A stretch of 64,000 bases of DNA, taken from Sipunculus nudus (Eukaryota; Annelida; Sipuncula; Golfingiida; Sipunculidae). The stretch covers positions 62,498,659 to 62,562,658 of the forward strand of contig CM049313.1 of assembly GCA_026874595.1 (NCBI GenBank), written 5' to 3'. Under the pieces are notes generated by a model, which was given only the letters and a program-made list of their open reading frames with translations, was not told where the DNA came from and ran no database searches. How positions within the stretch are numbered: the stretch's first letter is position 1; each line of letters opens with the position of its first letter. Both the position numbers and the translations under genes were made by a program. Of the stretch, positions 49,210 through 62,095 are shown piece by piece.

Positions 49210-50301
49210 TTACATCATATTTTTCTCAGGTGTCATTTCTATATTTTCTGGTTGATAGCCCGGATTTACGGCTCCGCCCATTTCACCACTCCGCCCTCCT
49301 TTGTGGTACGCCAGAATTGCATCTTTTCTTTCTTTCATCAACCGCTTTTGCTCCTTGAATTTAAGTTTATCTTCCTCTGTCGGATAATAACCCCATGCTA
49401 GGATCTCTTGGAGGGTAGTCGGGAGAACTCGACCCTTGGTCTCGGGGCCAAGCAGTGACGTGAAGACACCTATGAACGCCAAGGCCGCAAAAACAGCATT
49501 TGGCAGGTAGGCGCTGGACCGTGACTATAGAAATAGATTAAAATAAAAAAAGGGATGTAGGCACTGGCCAGGACTAAGGAATAAATTAAAATGAAATCGG
49601 AATGTATGCGCTGGCCGAAAATATAAAAATCCATTAAAATGTAGGCAATTATTGGAATAATTTATTCTGTCGCACCAATTGAAATAAGATGCGGATATTA
49701 CCATAAAATATATATACACGTTTTTTAAATGTTTTAAGTAAGCCCGATAAAAGGATTATCAATAAGCACGTTATGTTTATTGTCCTTACTTAATACCAAA
49801 AAAAATCAATGTGGTACAATGCTATCACCCTATATAATGCTTGAAATACAATGTATCAACAACCACACATACATAAAAAAATAAGTAAAACTGATATGGT
49901 AATTAAATGTGATGATGCAGTCATTTTAGGGTATTAAGTAAGAGATTCAAATAGATGATCAAAGTTGAGAGAAACCATAAAATAATCTAACCATTGTAAC
50001 TGCAAGTGGTGCTATGAAGGTTCCAACAAATCCAATTCCGGCCAATGCTCCTACACCAGCACTCCTACATGAAAAATATGTAAAATATATGAACGACAAT
50101 TACTCAAGAGTTAAAGTGGTGACGTCTATTAAGGAAAGATAATCCTAGGCCTGAAAACGCCTATCCCACTGTTCATTTTGATTTTTATCCACGTGTTTAT
50201 AACTTGTGGAGGGCCGCCAAAATAACCCAAACAAGGAGTCCTTCAAAGTTGAATAAAATTATAATTATTATTATTAAAATTATTATTATTATTATCATAA
50301 C

Positions 50302-50343
<42 letters not shown>

Positions 50344-51250
50344 GATTATTATTATCATTATTCATAATAATTATTAAAATATCAATTAATAATTATTATT
50401 CATAATGGCCATGGAGGTATGCTAATACTTCACTTAACCTGACTTGAAATACCAATAGATACAAGTCATTAACCCTTTCAAAAGTCAATTATAGGTCCAC
50501 CCAACCTTGGAACTACTTAAAATGTGTGGTTTCCTTTCTATATGTCTGTCTGGCGTGCTGTTTGTTTGTCTTAACTGTATATATGCCTGTTTCATTATCT
50601 GTATATATGCATACAATTTATATTCCCTTTTCAACTTCTTTACGTTTGTGTGATTCCTTATATATGTGTAACTAGTTGTGGCAGGCATCGCTTTTAAAAT
50701 TAGATTCGATAACTTAAAGATCAGGAATGACCGATGATCGATAATTAATCAATTATATTATGTATGATATATAATACCGTAAAATATGCAATATTCAATA
50801 TAACACTCAAATATTGACCGAGTAAATTCAGTCTAACTTGTACATGACGCTGAAAAGTCAAGGTCAGGTTGGTCACACATTCGGGTGCTTTTCAATGTAC
50901 GCGTTTTGCGAGCGTTTGCCGCGCGGCTGCCTGCCGTGCGGCGTAAATCCAACCAGTTAAAAAGTTGTGCTATTTCCATGTATGCGATTGCCGCGCGACA
51001 AACGTCAGTTTTTTATTCCAAATAAATAAATATATGCATATACGTTGATAAAGACTCTGCCAAAGGACGTCTGAAAAGTCCTCGCGTGTTTCATTCTATG
51101 TTCATTTTATCAGGTCACAAGGTTCTGAATGAAAGGATTCCTTAAGGTAACTGTTCTTGTGTGGTCCGTTTAGGAAGAATGGATAGTGACGATTGGTGCC
51201 GACTTTCCCCGCACATAACGACCCATAAACCCCTTGTAGGATTTGGACCG

Positions 51251-51295
<45 letters not shown>

Positions 51296-52544
51296 CATAT
51301 TGTTACAGGTGCTCTTTTATTGTGTGACACGGGCGTACCTCGTGTTGTTGTTACATTTTATGTTTAATCCGTACTGGTTGAACTCTCGTTGTCATGTGAG
51401 CCTTTGGTTTTCACGCCTGGTCGTGGGTCACGTGATGAGCCTGGTATGTGTAGAGACACACGGGTATGTCTTTCTAGATAATTCTTGAAACGCGTGTTAT
51501 GCAAGAACTTATAGACTGTTCGAGAAGTGGAAAATTCCCGGCTTGGGGTGTGAAGGTATATAAAGGGGCTGTTTTTTAGAACCAAAGGGCAGACAGCAGA
51601 GCAGATACCAGCGGACGCAGAACCGTGTGTCAGATTCTAAGACCTTATCCGACAAATGCGGCAATTAAACATTTTCAAAGATTTTCTCCTGGATTTTATA
51701 CATTTGGACTTCAGTTTACTTTCTGTGTTGTTGCAAGATCTTTCCACTGGACTGTTATTCTCCGAGAGTTTACATTCAAAGGACTTATCATGGTGACGGT
51801 GTTGGTATCGAGGTACTGTACCATTATCGTTCTGTGTAATTGTATTGACTTGTTGCTGTAACGCTGTTTTACTGTTTAATTGTATTGATTTAGTGTATTG
51901 TATTGTTAGGGTTGTTTTAGGAATAAATTTTGGTTATATTTTAACTTAAAACCTCTGACTTCTTTATTCATTCCCCTAGACATTCCACGCTGCCTAGTGT
52001 TACAGAATCTGATTTTTTTCCATTACAACATTTGTGTTCATCACGCATACGTGATCTGTTTATATAAGGTTCCGTAACAACATACATACATGTGTATATG
52101 CATTTACAAGCACATGTTAGAGCGAATGGTGAATAGGTAAACCGAGGTTCATAATGATATGGATAATGTATCAAGATGAGAGAGGATTGTAACCGATAAA
52201 TTAAATGTTTAAAGCAACGGAGGATGTGAACACCTTATATCACCTGATGTTAGTGGGGAAAATTTCTTGAGCATACACCAGCACAGTGCACCAAGCCGCC
52301 GATGCTAAAAACTTCCCGATGCAACTCAGAACTGTCACCAGTAGGGCCGGGTCAACCGCGTTTGCAACTAATTCTGAAAGTAATTAACACTTTTTTGTTA
52401 CAATTAATAATTCATACTTATGTGACATAATTCATATGCTATTCTTAGGCTTGCTCACACATTTCCTTATATAATTTGAAACCGTTTCTGTTTTTAGCTT
52501 AGCATTAACGTTATCTTTGAATTTTTCAGAAAGAAATATTTGGT

Positions 52545-52589
<45 letters not shown>

Positions 52590-52600
52590 TTAATAAATGA

Positions 52601-52643
<43 letters not shown>

Positions 52644-55600
52644 AAGGATTATTACATACAGCACCCAAACAAACTATGATGCTCTAATACTAGGTTAGAC
52701 AGCAGCCTAAACTAAAAGTAAGCGGTTTAATTCCAAACTCGTCATAAATAAAAAGCCAGGCCTGCAAAAAAAAATGAAACATGGGAATGAGTGGTTCACC
52801 AACATACCTGGTTTAGCGGTAAACAATGATGAAAGAGCTAAAAATATAGCTATCCCCAGGTTCAATAGACAGCAAGGGATTCTTCTACCGATACTGAAAA
52901 CAAAATTAATTCTGGTATGAAAGAATAAAAAGTGTACAGATACAGAATTTATTTGTATCGTTTTATAAACTAACGTGTAACTTAATTATGCAACCGGCTT
53001 TCTAATTTGGCTGTCCAACTTAGGCGACTCTACAGGCGACCACCCGGCAACCATGAGGCGACAGCCTGGTCGCCTGTAGAGTCGCCTAAGTGAGGCAGCC
53101 CCATTAGAATCCTTTGGTATCCAATGGAATACCTGAGTACAGATCTCTAAACATGCAAATCGGATATAACTCCTACTGAGAAAAAAATCTCCTGTTCTCC
53201 TAAACAGCTAAACTACTGATTTGACAGTTAATATATGTAATTACAGATGTTTCCGAATCCTCTCATATGATGAAGAGATCTATTAAATATATAAGTATAA
53301 CTGAGTCCGAGACCACAGGGTCTATATTGATTTAGCTGGCTATTCTTTCTCGTTCCGCTAGTCCAGGCAGTGTATACTACATAAATTAATTATTACGAAA
53401 TTCTTCCCTCAGATTGCGACAAGCCAAACAAGGAAACTAAAAATGAGGGTATATATTTACTTAATTTGAGGGCATTACAGCGCTTGTATTAGACCAAGGG
53501 TGGCGATTTTCTTCAGTCACATGACCGACGAGAAATTGAAACAAAGAAATGGGTCAGGCGTCAAATTAATCATATTAGGCGATTACAAGGGTATATAGGG
53601 CGCCTATACCGTTGCGTGGATATCTTTAGTTTTAACAACTTTGCCCCGGCGACAAGATCGACCCTACACTAATTACTTAAAGGGTGACCACTGGGCTTTT
53701 CAAAGCACCCGACTTCTGGATCTTGATCGGAGAAACGGCGCTCTACGGTATATGAAATATATATATACATAATTTTTTTTTAATGTCAGATAATATATAC
53801 GCAAGATATTTCATTGTAAAATATATTCGATGTATACCCTACTTTGTTACACATGAAATACGAAATATATATATAATTTTTACTTACAAGTATAAACAAA
53901 ACATAGCGAGGAATGTCCCGGGAATCTCAAGAGCCGAGAGGATGAAGAAGGAGAGGAAGAAGTCTCCGGGAAGAGACTGAGCAAGGAGCGACATCCCGAA
54001 GATGATGAGCTGAGTCAGGAACCTAAAAAATATCAAGAACAAGAATCAGTGAGTGACGGATCTCCAGGGTAGAGATGACAAAGACTGATAAGAAGACGTT
54101 TTACCTTAGAGGCGGAGATATTAGAGGCACCGCTAAGATAATTATATGAATAACGAACCTATAAAAAACGGTTTCCAGGGTGTTAAATATTAAGAAGGAT
54201 ACGGAGTAGTAGGGCAGGTTAATTTTATCAACCAGCTGACCGTCGTGACAGGTTAGAAATTTAGCCACTGTCTAAATCTGACTTTGCCTCGCTGGGATAT
54301 TCATTCTAGTTATTAACCTCGGCTCCCTGGAGAGCATACAGCCGAAGGAGCGGTAACAGGCGCTAGAAGGTAATTCGTTCTACATTTGTCTGCCGCTCAT
54401 GAAAACTACCAATTCACTCCTGCTTCGTAGTAAGTAGTAGTAAAAAAAGTATTAAAGGTATTTAAAGGTATGTAATGTCTGTTTACTTGTACTTGTATAT
54501 ATGTCTATGGGTTGGGTCGGAAAAGGGATTTCTCGACTAACATATCTGTATTTGTTTGAAACCTTTCGCTGTATGATTTTCTTGAGTCATTTATAAACAT
54601 AAAATATGTCGCACTTTGCTGAAATACCTAAGCCATGCTTTTATCATTTATTCATGTCCCACCATATATTTTCGTATGTATTGAAATATTTGTTTTATAA
54701 AATGAAGTTTGCGAAAAACTTACAGTTCATAACACACCACCATGAAGAAGACCAGGGTCTTGCGCGTGCGCAGGTAGGTACAGAGAGACACGTGCTTCGA
54801 GCCAGACGCAACCTCTGGTGGCTCCATCTAAAATAAAGTTAAATATATAATGATATTTAATTTCAGGTAATATCAAGGTAATAGGTATAATGGTTGTATT
54901 TCTGAATAAAATTGAGAAGTGGGCGGGGGGGGGGGGGGTCCAGGGGATCCGGATCACCCCACCCGATCAGCCATCGCAACCTTTTTATAAGATTCATACA
55001 ATTGGCCTGGACCCCCCCCCCCCTTCCCTTTTCCAGATCTCTGAATTTTTATTAGGTTTTGTGATCAGTCTTCCTGCATGGGTTGGGTCCAACCTATTCT
55101 TGTATTCGCCCCTACTCTAGTGAGATACTTACACAACACGAGAATAAGATTTGAAAACCATGGTGGAGCACAGAACACGCTCAGCATTATTCACTGCAAT
55201 CGTCCCACACATGCTTTCATGTAACCGTTCTGTAACCGTGTAACCTGTTCTGGCATATAGCCAAGAATCAGACCAATGAGAGCTTGTCTCCTAGTTTAAG
55301 CAAACCAATGAGATTCGGTGTCGCATGTTCAATAAATTGGGCTAGATGGACAATGCAATGCCACGCTTTCAGTGTTCCGATTACAATTCTGTGCTCTGTG
55401 CGCACCCTTGTGTTCCAGCCCAGAGAAACTTTCTATAGAAAGCAGCGGTTACACGAAAGGAGATCTGGGATGGCTGCAGTGTAAAACCGCTGCGGGAGTG
55501 GCGTAACCACAAAATGACACAACTGGGGTAGCGCATCTTGTAAATTTTATCCCGAAGCTCGGCGTGATTGACTCATTGGCACTTCGGTGGACTAATTCAC

Positions 55601-58600
55601 AGACGCACTGGCCGATATAATTTATCATAACCAGGCCGTGATACGGGCTCGGATTCACACGTGTTTTGTGTAGGGTTTAAAAAATGCCTTGCCGTTTTAT
55701 TAACACACTACTGTAACACATTTATACATGCACATATACGACTCACCTTAATGACCTCCTCCGGTACCTTGGGCACTTCATTGCATTCAGCGCACCTGTC
55801 TAATATATCTTTAGCCTCTTTGTATCGATCGTTTGCAAGCAACCACCTCGGCGACTCGGGACAGTGCCTGTTTTCAAATTCAACAAATATTCCCGTCATG
55901 CTTATGTTTGAAACTTTAACATTTCAAATATATTGCAGGTAGATAAGGGCAATAGTATGTTCACAAACTGATATAAAAAGTGTCATTCACTTAGGAAATA
56001 TTTTTATGACCGAATTAACCTATTTCATAATGGAACAATTGATAAAAAAAAATTGCAACCAAGTATGCCTACCATTGGGCTGTTATATAATAAAAAAATA
56101 GGAAAAATTAGATTTTTTAAAGCGGCACATGTACGAATTAAGGTGAATTATTTTCTTTTCAATTTTTCTTGAACTTAACCCTTTATCTTGATTTTAATTA
56201 GCACAATAATAAAAACTTTCCATTCAAAAACTGATCAAGTGCAGAAAAGTAAAAATTTATCAAAGATGGCTCATCATTAATTCTTGACCGGCCTATGAAT
56301 AATAATGATGCAATATATAACCTAATTGCCAGGCCAGAAAAAAACACCGAATGTTAATATAGTTAACAGAACGATCAATCGAAGTAAGATATACGAACCA
56401 CCAGTACAACATGGTGACCAGAGGAACCAGGGACACAGCCAGCTGAAACTCTCGCCAGTACCTTAGGTAGTACCCGTACACAATCAGAGTCATCATGGAA
56501 ATCGCATCGAACAGATGCAAGGTCGGGGCAAGGTAAGAGCGAATGTCAGCGGGAAAGAGCTCGTTTGCCAGCACGTAGCCAGCTAGGTCGTTCACCTGTA
56601 ATTAAACGTACATGTTTATAAGTAACACTGTTACACCGCAGTAAGTCCTATAAGAATTATTACTAGCCGTGATTACACGACTCAGGCGGCATTAATACTG
56701 AACTGGTAAGCCTACTTGAGTTATGATACCAGTCATACGGAGAACATCACTGCAACGGCCAGTTCTTATGAGAAACAGGTACACACAAGTTATATAAAAA
56801 TCGATAGAATCATTCTTGAAATATCCGACCTTTTGAATTAATTTTTCTAAAAAGACATTTCTGTGCGCGTCAAACATACATTGGTGCTAGATTCCCGTGT
56901 AAACGCATCAAACCGGCCTTTGCCAGATCGGTTTGAAAATGTTTGTGCGTGAAAGGGGGTGGTATTTACCCTCCACTTTTCAGCGGGGGGGGGGGGGGGG
57001 CGTCAATGTTATCATCCGTCTCCCACCATGCCCCACCTCCCCTACCCCGCTGTTTAGAGGAAAATATTAATGTACTGAAAATGAAATATATTTATAATTA
57101 GAATTATATATGGAATTATATAACCATTGCATGCAATAATTAAAAGCAAGCAAAGTACACTGACCATTGTGAAGGTTCCGGTCAAAAACTGGAACAAGGA
57201 GAACAGATATATATCTGTAGAAAAAGCCATGGCAATCCCAAACAGACACATGACGAACTGAGCTCCAAAGAACACATTCTTTCTACCGAAGAGATCTGAA
57301 AGAGGGCTCAAGGCCAAACATCCAAACATGGTCCCTCCAGTATAACACATCTGTGTGATCTCCACGAGGTACATTCTGCACCACAGATTAAACTGCAAAA
57401 TATAAGACATATACTGTGTTAAAATTAAACTAGAAATATGCTTTCGACGAAATGCAAGCCTCCTCGTTGCGGGGGTTTAAAATATGGGATGCATTCACTT
57501 ATTCGGCTCATATTCTGAGTGTTCATTCGTGTATAAATGAATTTACATTTGTCAATATCCCTTGAAAACGCTCCTGTAACTGATCCATACTAACATATTA
57601 CCGATTCTGCAATGGCCCATTCGTGAAATGCCTTAATAATTTCATGAGGCTTCATTCATGATTGCCTCAGTTATGTTGTGAACATACACACACAAAAACA
57701 CACACACGCACACGAATGGTGTTGAAAACATACCCTTCTAACGGAGGTACTAAGTTCAATCGTTAATTTACAGTATCTCTTGTCTCTCCATTTATCTGTG
57801 AACCGCCCCGCATCTGGGCGATAATAGGGGCAATTGATATATATAACTCACTGCCTTGAAAACAAGGCCAAGGTTAAAAAAATAATAAGTTAAACGGTGT
57901 TCACGGTGAATATTACATTGACACAGTGGGATTGTACTACACGGCTGTTTTTTTAATGTCAGCACCAACACGGGCAGAAGAGGGAATAAAGAACAAGATG
58001 AATTACCCTTGTCCATGTTTTTCACACCTGGGTCATAAGGACTTCCCTTAAAATAAATAAATTCGACCGTAAAATGACTACAGAAATAAACCTATCAATT
58101 TCCTATAAGCTTCCCTCCTTCCTGGGGTAGGCTTGAAGTGCATGAAGTGCAAATATGAACAATAATCAGATAAGGACTTTTCTTCCTCCTGCTCTGTTCT
58201 CAACGATATATTTGTATACATATAAATACAGTAGAACCTCCGAATTACGGACATCGGTGGAACCGGACGTTTTGCCCGCAACAGAAATGTGACCTGAGTA
58301 GGGATCGAGGGACCTACTTTCAAGGGATTGCCTGTAAGTGTCCGTTAATAGGGGGTGCCCTTGCCATGGTCCACTGGCCATGCATGATATAGATGTTTTA
58401 CATTTGTTACCTCCATGGTGATAGTGCTCCCTTGATCAGGAATATAGTAGTCTGTGTAGAGATCGTAGCCATTTAGACAGCTCACTCTTTCTTCAGGCTT
58501 GTACGAAGAGTTGTATTTGTAAACCTCACAGCTTTCATAAAACGAACAGTCTGCTGTCGGGATGAGCCGGGATGTCTCATTCGGAAGAACTTTGCAGTGA

Positions 58601-59110
58601 TACGGGTGATAAGTGTACCCTGCAACGAAATGAATTGAAATACATCTACAGCAGTTTGGAAAAGAGATAGCGGTGGGCGGGAATGAACCTACCTTAAATA
58701 GACACCGGGTGAAAGCCAGGTCTGAAAAAAAAAACGTCTGGGCGTCTGATCAAGGAAAAACGGTACCGATTTTAAATGCTACCTATGTCCCCCAGATGGA
58801 TATACTTGTATATTAATGCGACAAGCCGTTTTTACATCGTTCGGCTGAGCATAAAGTAATTACGGAGGAAATGAATATCATCATACTCGATCCCTTTTAA
58901 TATAACATTTTAAAATAAAGTACAGGTTCATTATTCTAAGAAATGAAATACTGAATTATTATTCACCTTGGAGCCTTTATATGTATTCTGTTGATATTAA
59001 AAATTCTTTATATATATTTGCCTCATTATTTCACTTATTTGCATATTTAAACATGTATGTGTTCAATAGACAAGCAGTACTGACTTTAAATTATAACCTG
59101 GCAGTGATGA

Positions 59111-59156
<46 letters not shown>

Positions 59157-60866
59157 TGTGAATACAATGGTTTGTCATAATTGATCTAGCCCTCCATTAG
59201 TCCAATAACTTTTTAATTAGGTAATAAGTAACGGAGCATATCATGAACTTTGTGTTTATGTGCGAAATAAAGCGTGCATGTTTCTCTAATTTTCGGAGAC
59301 TCATTTTTCATGTTAAGAGTAAAGGCAACATTGTACTATTTAAATAAGCTAAATCTGAACCAATTTAAGGACACCTTTAGTTTATGATATTATATTTTAG
59401 AATAGCATTAAAGAAGGGCAAATAGCAGTGAAGGTTGTTAAACTCATGAATGTTCTGAGGATGATTGTTTTATCCCTTTAAGGTGTAAGGATATTTTCAG
59501 TATATACCTTTCGTGATATTCATAGTTGTTAAAAATGCTATTTTGGCTTCAAATAAACACATTCCTCGGAATTCTCAGGTAAATATAAAATTCAACCAGA
59601 AACACGCCGAACTGTCATTATAAGTCAACATATACTAACAATTTTTGGCAATGTTTTTGGTGCAATAATGCGAAGATTACAAGAACTGTCCTGGAAAAAT
59701 TAAGCCAGACATAAGTTTTCTGTTGACGATTATCAAATTGTTCTTTGGTTTATCTATATAAATGGCTGTTTTCGAGTAGTATATGGACCGGGTATTAATA
59801 TGGCTGCCATTTACCCAAGACTTCGGTGGAAAGAAATGCAGACATCGATTTTATTACATTATGGTCCAAACTGAGCGATAAGAGAATGTTTGTAGAAATC
59901 TATATGTATATTCGACGAAATAACTGTATCCAGCTAAACCTCGAAATTACGACCATCGACGGGACCTCGATAGAGTGGTCGCTTTTCCGAGTGGTCGTCG
60001 GAGCGAGGTCTTATATAAAAAGCAAAACAGAATCGGGACCGTGAACAAGGGGTCGTTATTTTTAGGTGGTCGCTTAACTGAGGTGGTCGTTAGGTCAGGT
60101 TTGGTTGTACACTATCAAGGTGTAGGTGTGTGTTACATAATTTAACCTGGCCGATGGAGCTGCTAAAACAAGTTCATGATAAAATATACAATAAAAAATG
60201 TATGGTTCTTTACGAAATATTGTTTCCAAATTTTACAATTCAGGCATAGAATTGCTCTTGGATTCGGAAGTGATTTCTTTTTTTTTTAAACTAAAATGCA
60301 TATGTTACTGATGATAGGGCACGAATGACTGCATTCAGATGCAAATGTGATATTCTTCAATGCAAATGTAAACAAAGATCACTCTTTGTTTGTTTGTTTG
60401 TGACTTCGAATCTACAGCCATTACACTTAGTTTATACATCAGGAGGGACCATAAAGAAATCTTGGAGATATATGTATATTTTGTTTGTAAATAAAAGTAA
60501 ATAATAGGCTTAGCGCTGTCCGCAGCCTCTTGTAATAAGCGTTACCTTACGATAACTTCCGACTCGACGAGTAGACCGCTTTCGCCTTCTCGTATAAATA
60601 TAACCTATATTTAAGTGGGATCTAGGAGGATAGGTGGCCAAACATTCAAGTATCTTGCGCTTTGTCAAGCTACTGAGTCAAAACTGAGTTACTGTATTAA
60701 ACACATAAGGTACATTATATAATATAAACATACTCCTACCTACAAACACGATGGCGAATGCTTGCCATAACGACGGAATGGCCAGTAGGGCACTTATTGT
60801 CATGAAAGACACCAGCTGCCAAAGTCCGGTACCGCCAAGATAAATAAATGCTTCCTCGGCTCCCAT
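49210..60866 (-). CDS. SLC22-type organic-ion transporter C, 11 exons, 574 aa
   Basis: Exons in transcript order: 60866-60740, 58619-58411, 57392-57165, 56595-56399, 55867-55747, 54827-54724, 54022-53888, 52893-52808, 52373-52244, 50064-49992, 49524-49210. All junctions are GT-AG; the sum is 1725 bp. The start MGAEEAFIYLGG is shared with genes A and B. Exon 2 is the large extracellular loop (four cysteines, with sequons NET and NSS). PLSDLFGRK is in exon 3, NELFPADIR in exon 4. PESPRWL (257-263) is the canonical SLC22 motif. GRRIP is at 376-380, QEIFPTNIR closes exon 9, and PETKG is at 497-501. The cytosolic tail is highly charged (EEDKLKFKEQKRLMKER) and ends with NPGY at 557-560 near the C-terminus. 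The family moves organic ions, carnitine-like zwitterions or related solutes across the plasma membrane with 12 helices; the substrate is unknown here. Intron 9 holds a solo LTR, intron 7 a long hairpin, intron 2 an R1 copy and a MITE-like relic. Confidence 0.93.
50262..50345. repeat. (ATT)n microsatellite in gene C intron 10
   Basis: Imperfect then pure ATT/TTA trinucleotide run. Confidence 0.95.
51257..51292. repeat. (AT)n microsatellite in gene C intron 9
   Basis: Pure AT run a few bases left of the solo LTR. Confidence 0.95.
51300..52080 (+). mobile_element. Solo LTR, Ty3/gypsy-like, in gene C intron 9
   Basis: 781 bp with 7-bp inverted ends TTGTTAC and GTAACAA, flanked by a 4-bp direct repeat CATA (51296-51299 and 52081-52084). 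A TATA box (TATATAAAGG, about 51557) precedes AGAACCAAAGGGCAGACAG, a likely transcript start region. The right end matches the LTR end at 22775-22875, and the whole matches 33272-34097 in reverse. It lies antisense to gene C. With no internal region, it fits deletion by LTR-LTR recombination. Confidence 0.85.
52545..52640. repeat. Interrupted (AT)n microsatellite in gene C intron 8
   Basis: Two AT runs separated by an AAAT-rich spacer. Confidence 0.95.
53000..53113. repeat. Strong foldback (~43-bp arms) in gene C intron 7
   Basis: The left arm 53009-53042 and the right arm 53067-53100 are inverse copies with a perfect ~24-bp core (CTTAGGCGACTCTACAGGCG and beyond) and a ~24-nt loop. Flanking TTCTAAT/ATTAGAA extends the pairing. 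It could be a small MITE or a hairpin-forming intron element. It is far more GC-rich than its surroundings. Confidence 0.8.
57445..57715 (+). mobile_element. Interspersed repeat R1, copy 3 (gene C intron 2)
   Basis: Matches 7497-7805 in the same orientation: ATGCAAGCCTCC, GCATTCACTTATTCGG, CATTTGTCAATATCCCTTG, GGCCCATTC, GTTATGTTGTGAACATACA, then a CA-rich tract. Confidence 0.6.
58229..58362. mobile_element. MITE-like relic, possibly pogo/Tigger-type (gene C intron 2)
   Basis: The left end CAGTAGAACCTCCGAATTAC and the right end (read inwards AAGGGCACCCCCTATTAACG) are imperfect inverted repeats sharing ACGGACA. TA-flanked pogo-like MITEs often start CAGT. A looser relative is at 59931-60109. 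Confidence 0.4.
59114..59152. repeat. (AT)n microsatellite in gene C intron 1
   Basis: Pure AT dinucleotide run. Confidence 0.95.
59931..60109. mobile_element. MITE-like relic in gene C intron 1
   Basis: The left end CAGCTAAACCTCGAAATTAC and the right end, read inwards CAACCAAACCTGACCTAACG, are imperfect inverted repeats, each followed by ACGACCA-type sequence. The interior is rich in GGTCG words. Confidence 0.4.
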
Positions 60867-61911
60867 TCCGACGAATGTAGTCTATGGACACTCAAAATAG
60901 GAATCTAATACCCAGGTTTTTTGCGTGCCTCACAGGGCAACGGCGTATCGCTAAATGATTGAAATGATTGCAAATCTTAGCAACCGTGTATATAACAAAC
61001 AGCGATCTGACTCGCTCGATTCATTAACACTCAAATATCAAGTGTAGCCATAAAAACAAGCATGCCTTAGTACTGCTCTGTAAGTGGAACATCACAAACA
61101 TATTTCTATTCAAAGCCTTCCTTGCCAACTACGTATTTGAATATGCATATGTGCGGCAACACCCTGTAACTTAATGGATATTAGAACTCAAATTAAATAC
61201 CAGAAGTTTTAATACTAGGCTATCAATACTTAGGTAACCACTGGGACTGTTATGAAGGGGCCTTGTTGGAGGAGTTGCTATAATAATGGGGAAAGCGACT
61301 TCGGTTAGTAGCCCGGTGGGGCGAAAGATCTATTTAAAGGATATAAGACCGTGTCAGTGGGTAGTTTGGGGAATGCTGGTGAAGGTAACCTTGTAACAAG
61401 AATGACATGAGGTCGTTATTTAAAGGGACATAATCAGGAGCAATATTATTCCTATTCTTTCATACTATCAGTTCAATTTTGCTTTTTACAAATGTTTCCC
61501 AGCAAAACGACCCCAGCACAAAGTCTCATTCCTCGCATACGACTGTTTTACACCTTGTTATAGCCATTCGCGTTGGTAAACAGTCTGTTAACATTAACAA
61601 GGGCGCGTGACCGGAGGCCCGATAAAGAAGGGCAACACGCGGTGTTTCAGTCAGCGGGAATATTATGACACTTTTTGGGCCCAGTCAGTCAGGGAATCTC
61701 CTCATTGACACGTGTTGTGGTCCCGCGATGCACACGGTCCCACCCGCAGTATTTATGTTGACACCTGCTGTCGCGCCCGGTAACACTCGTTTACATGAAT
61801 TAGCAAACGGTTTAAAGTCAATATTTTGGCAGGTCCTAATTTATTTTTAAGGTAAGAAGCTATTTTTCGTGTTAATTCAACTTGCTTCATAGGAGATTGG
61901 GCACTTTAAAC

Positions 61912-61996
<85 letters not shown>

Positions 61997-62095
61997 GACA
62001 ATTATGCATATAATTCAATTGTAATTTTAAAAATGCGATTTATGTTTATTTTGGATGACCATGAATGTACTTGGTATGTCTATGGTCGAAGTTAA
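60867..62095. other. Upstream flank of gene C
   Basis: Should hold the gene C promoter. A minus-strand TATATA word at about 60989-60994 is about 120 bp upstream of the ATG but is unconvincing. A long interrupted (AT)n microsatellite lies at about 61914-61993. No other gene recognised. Confidence 0.4.

Noticed and set aside
48979-49401. A 140-codon plus-strand protein
   Set aside because: It runs through a microsatellite and antisense over the last exon of gene C.
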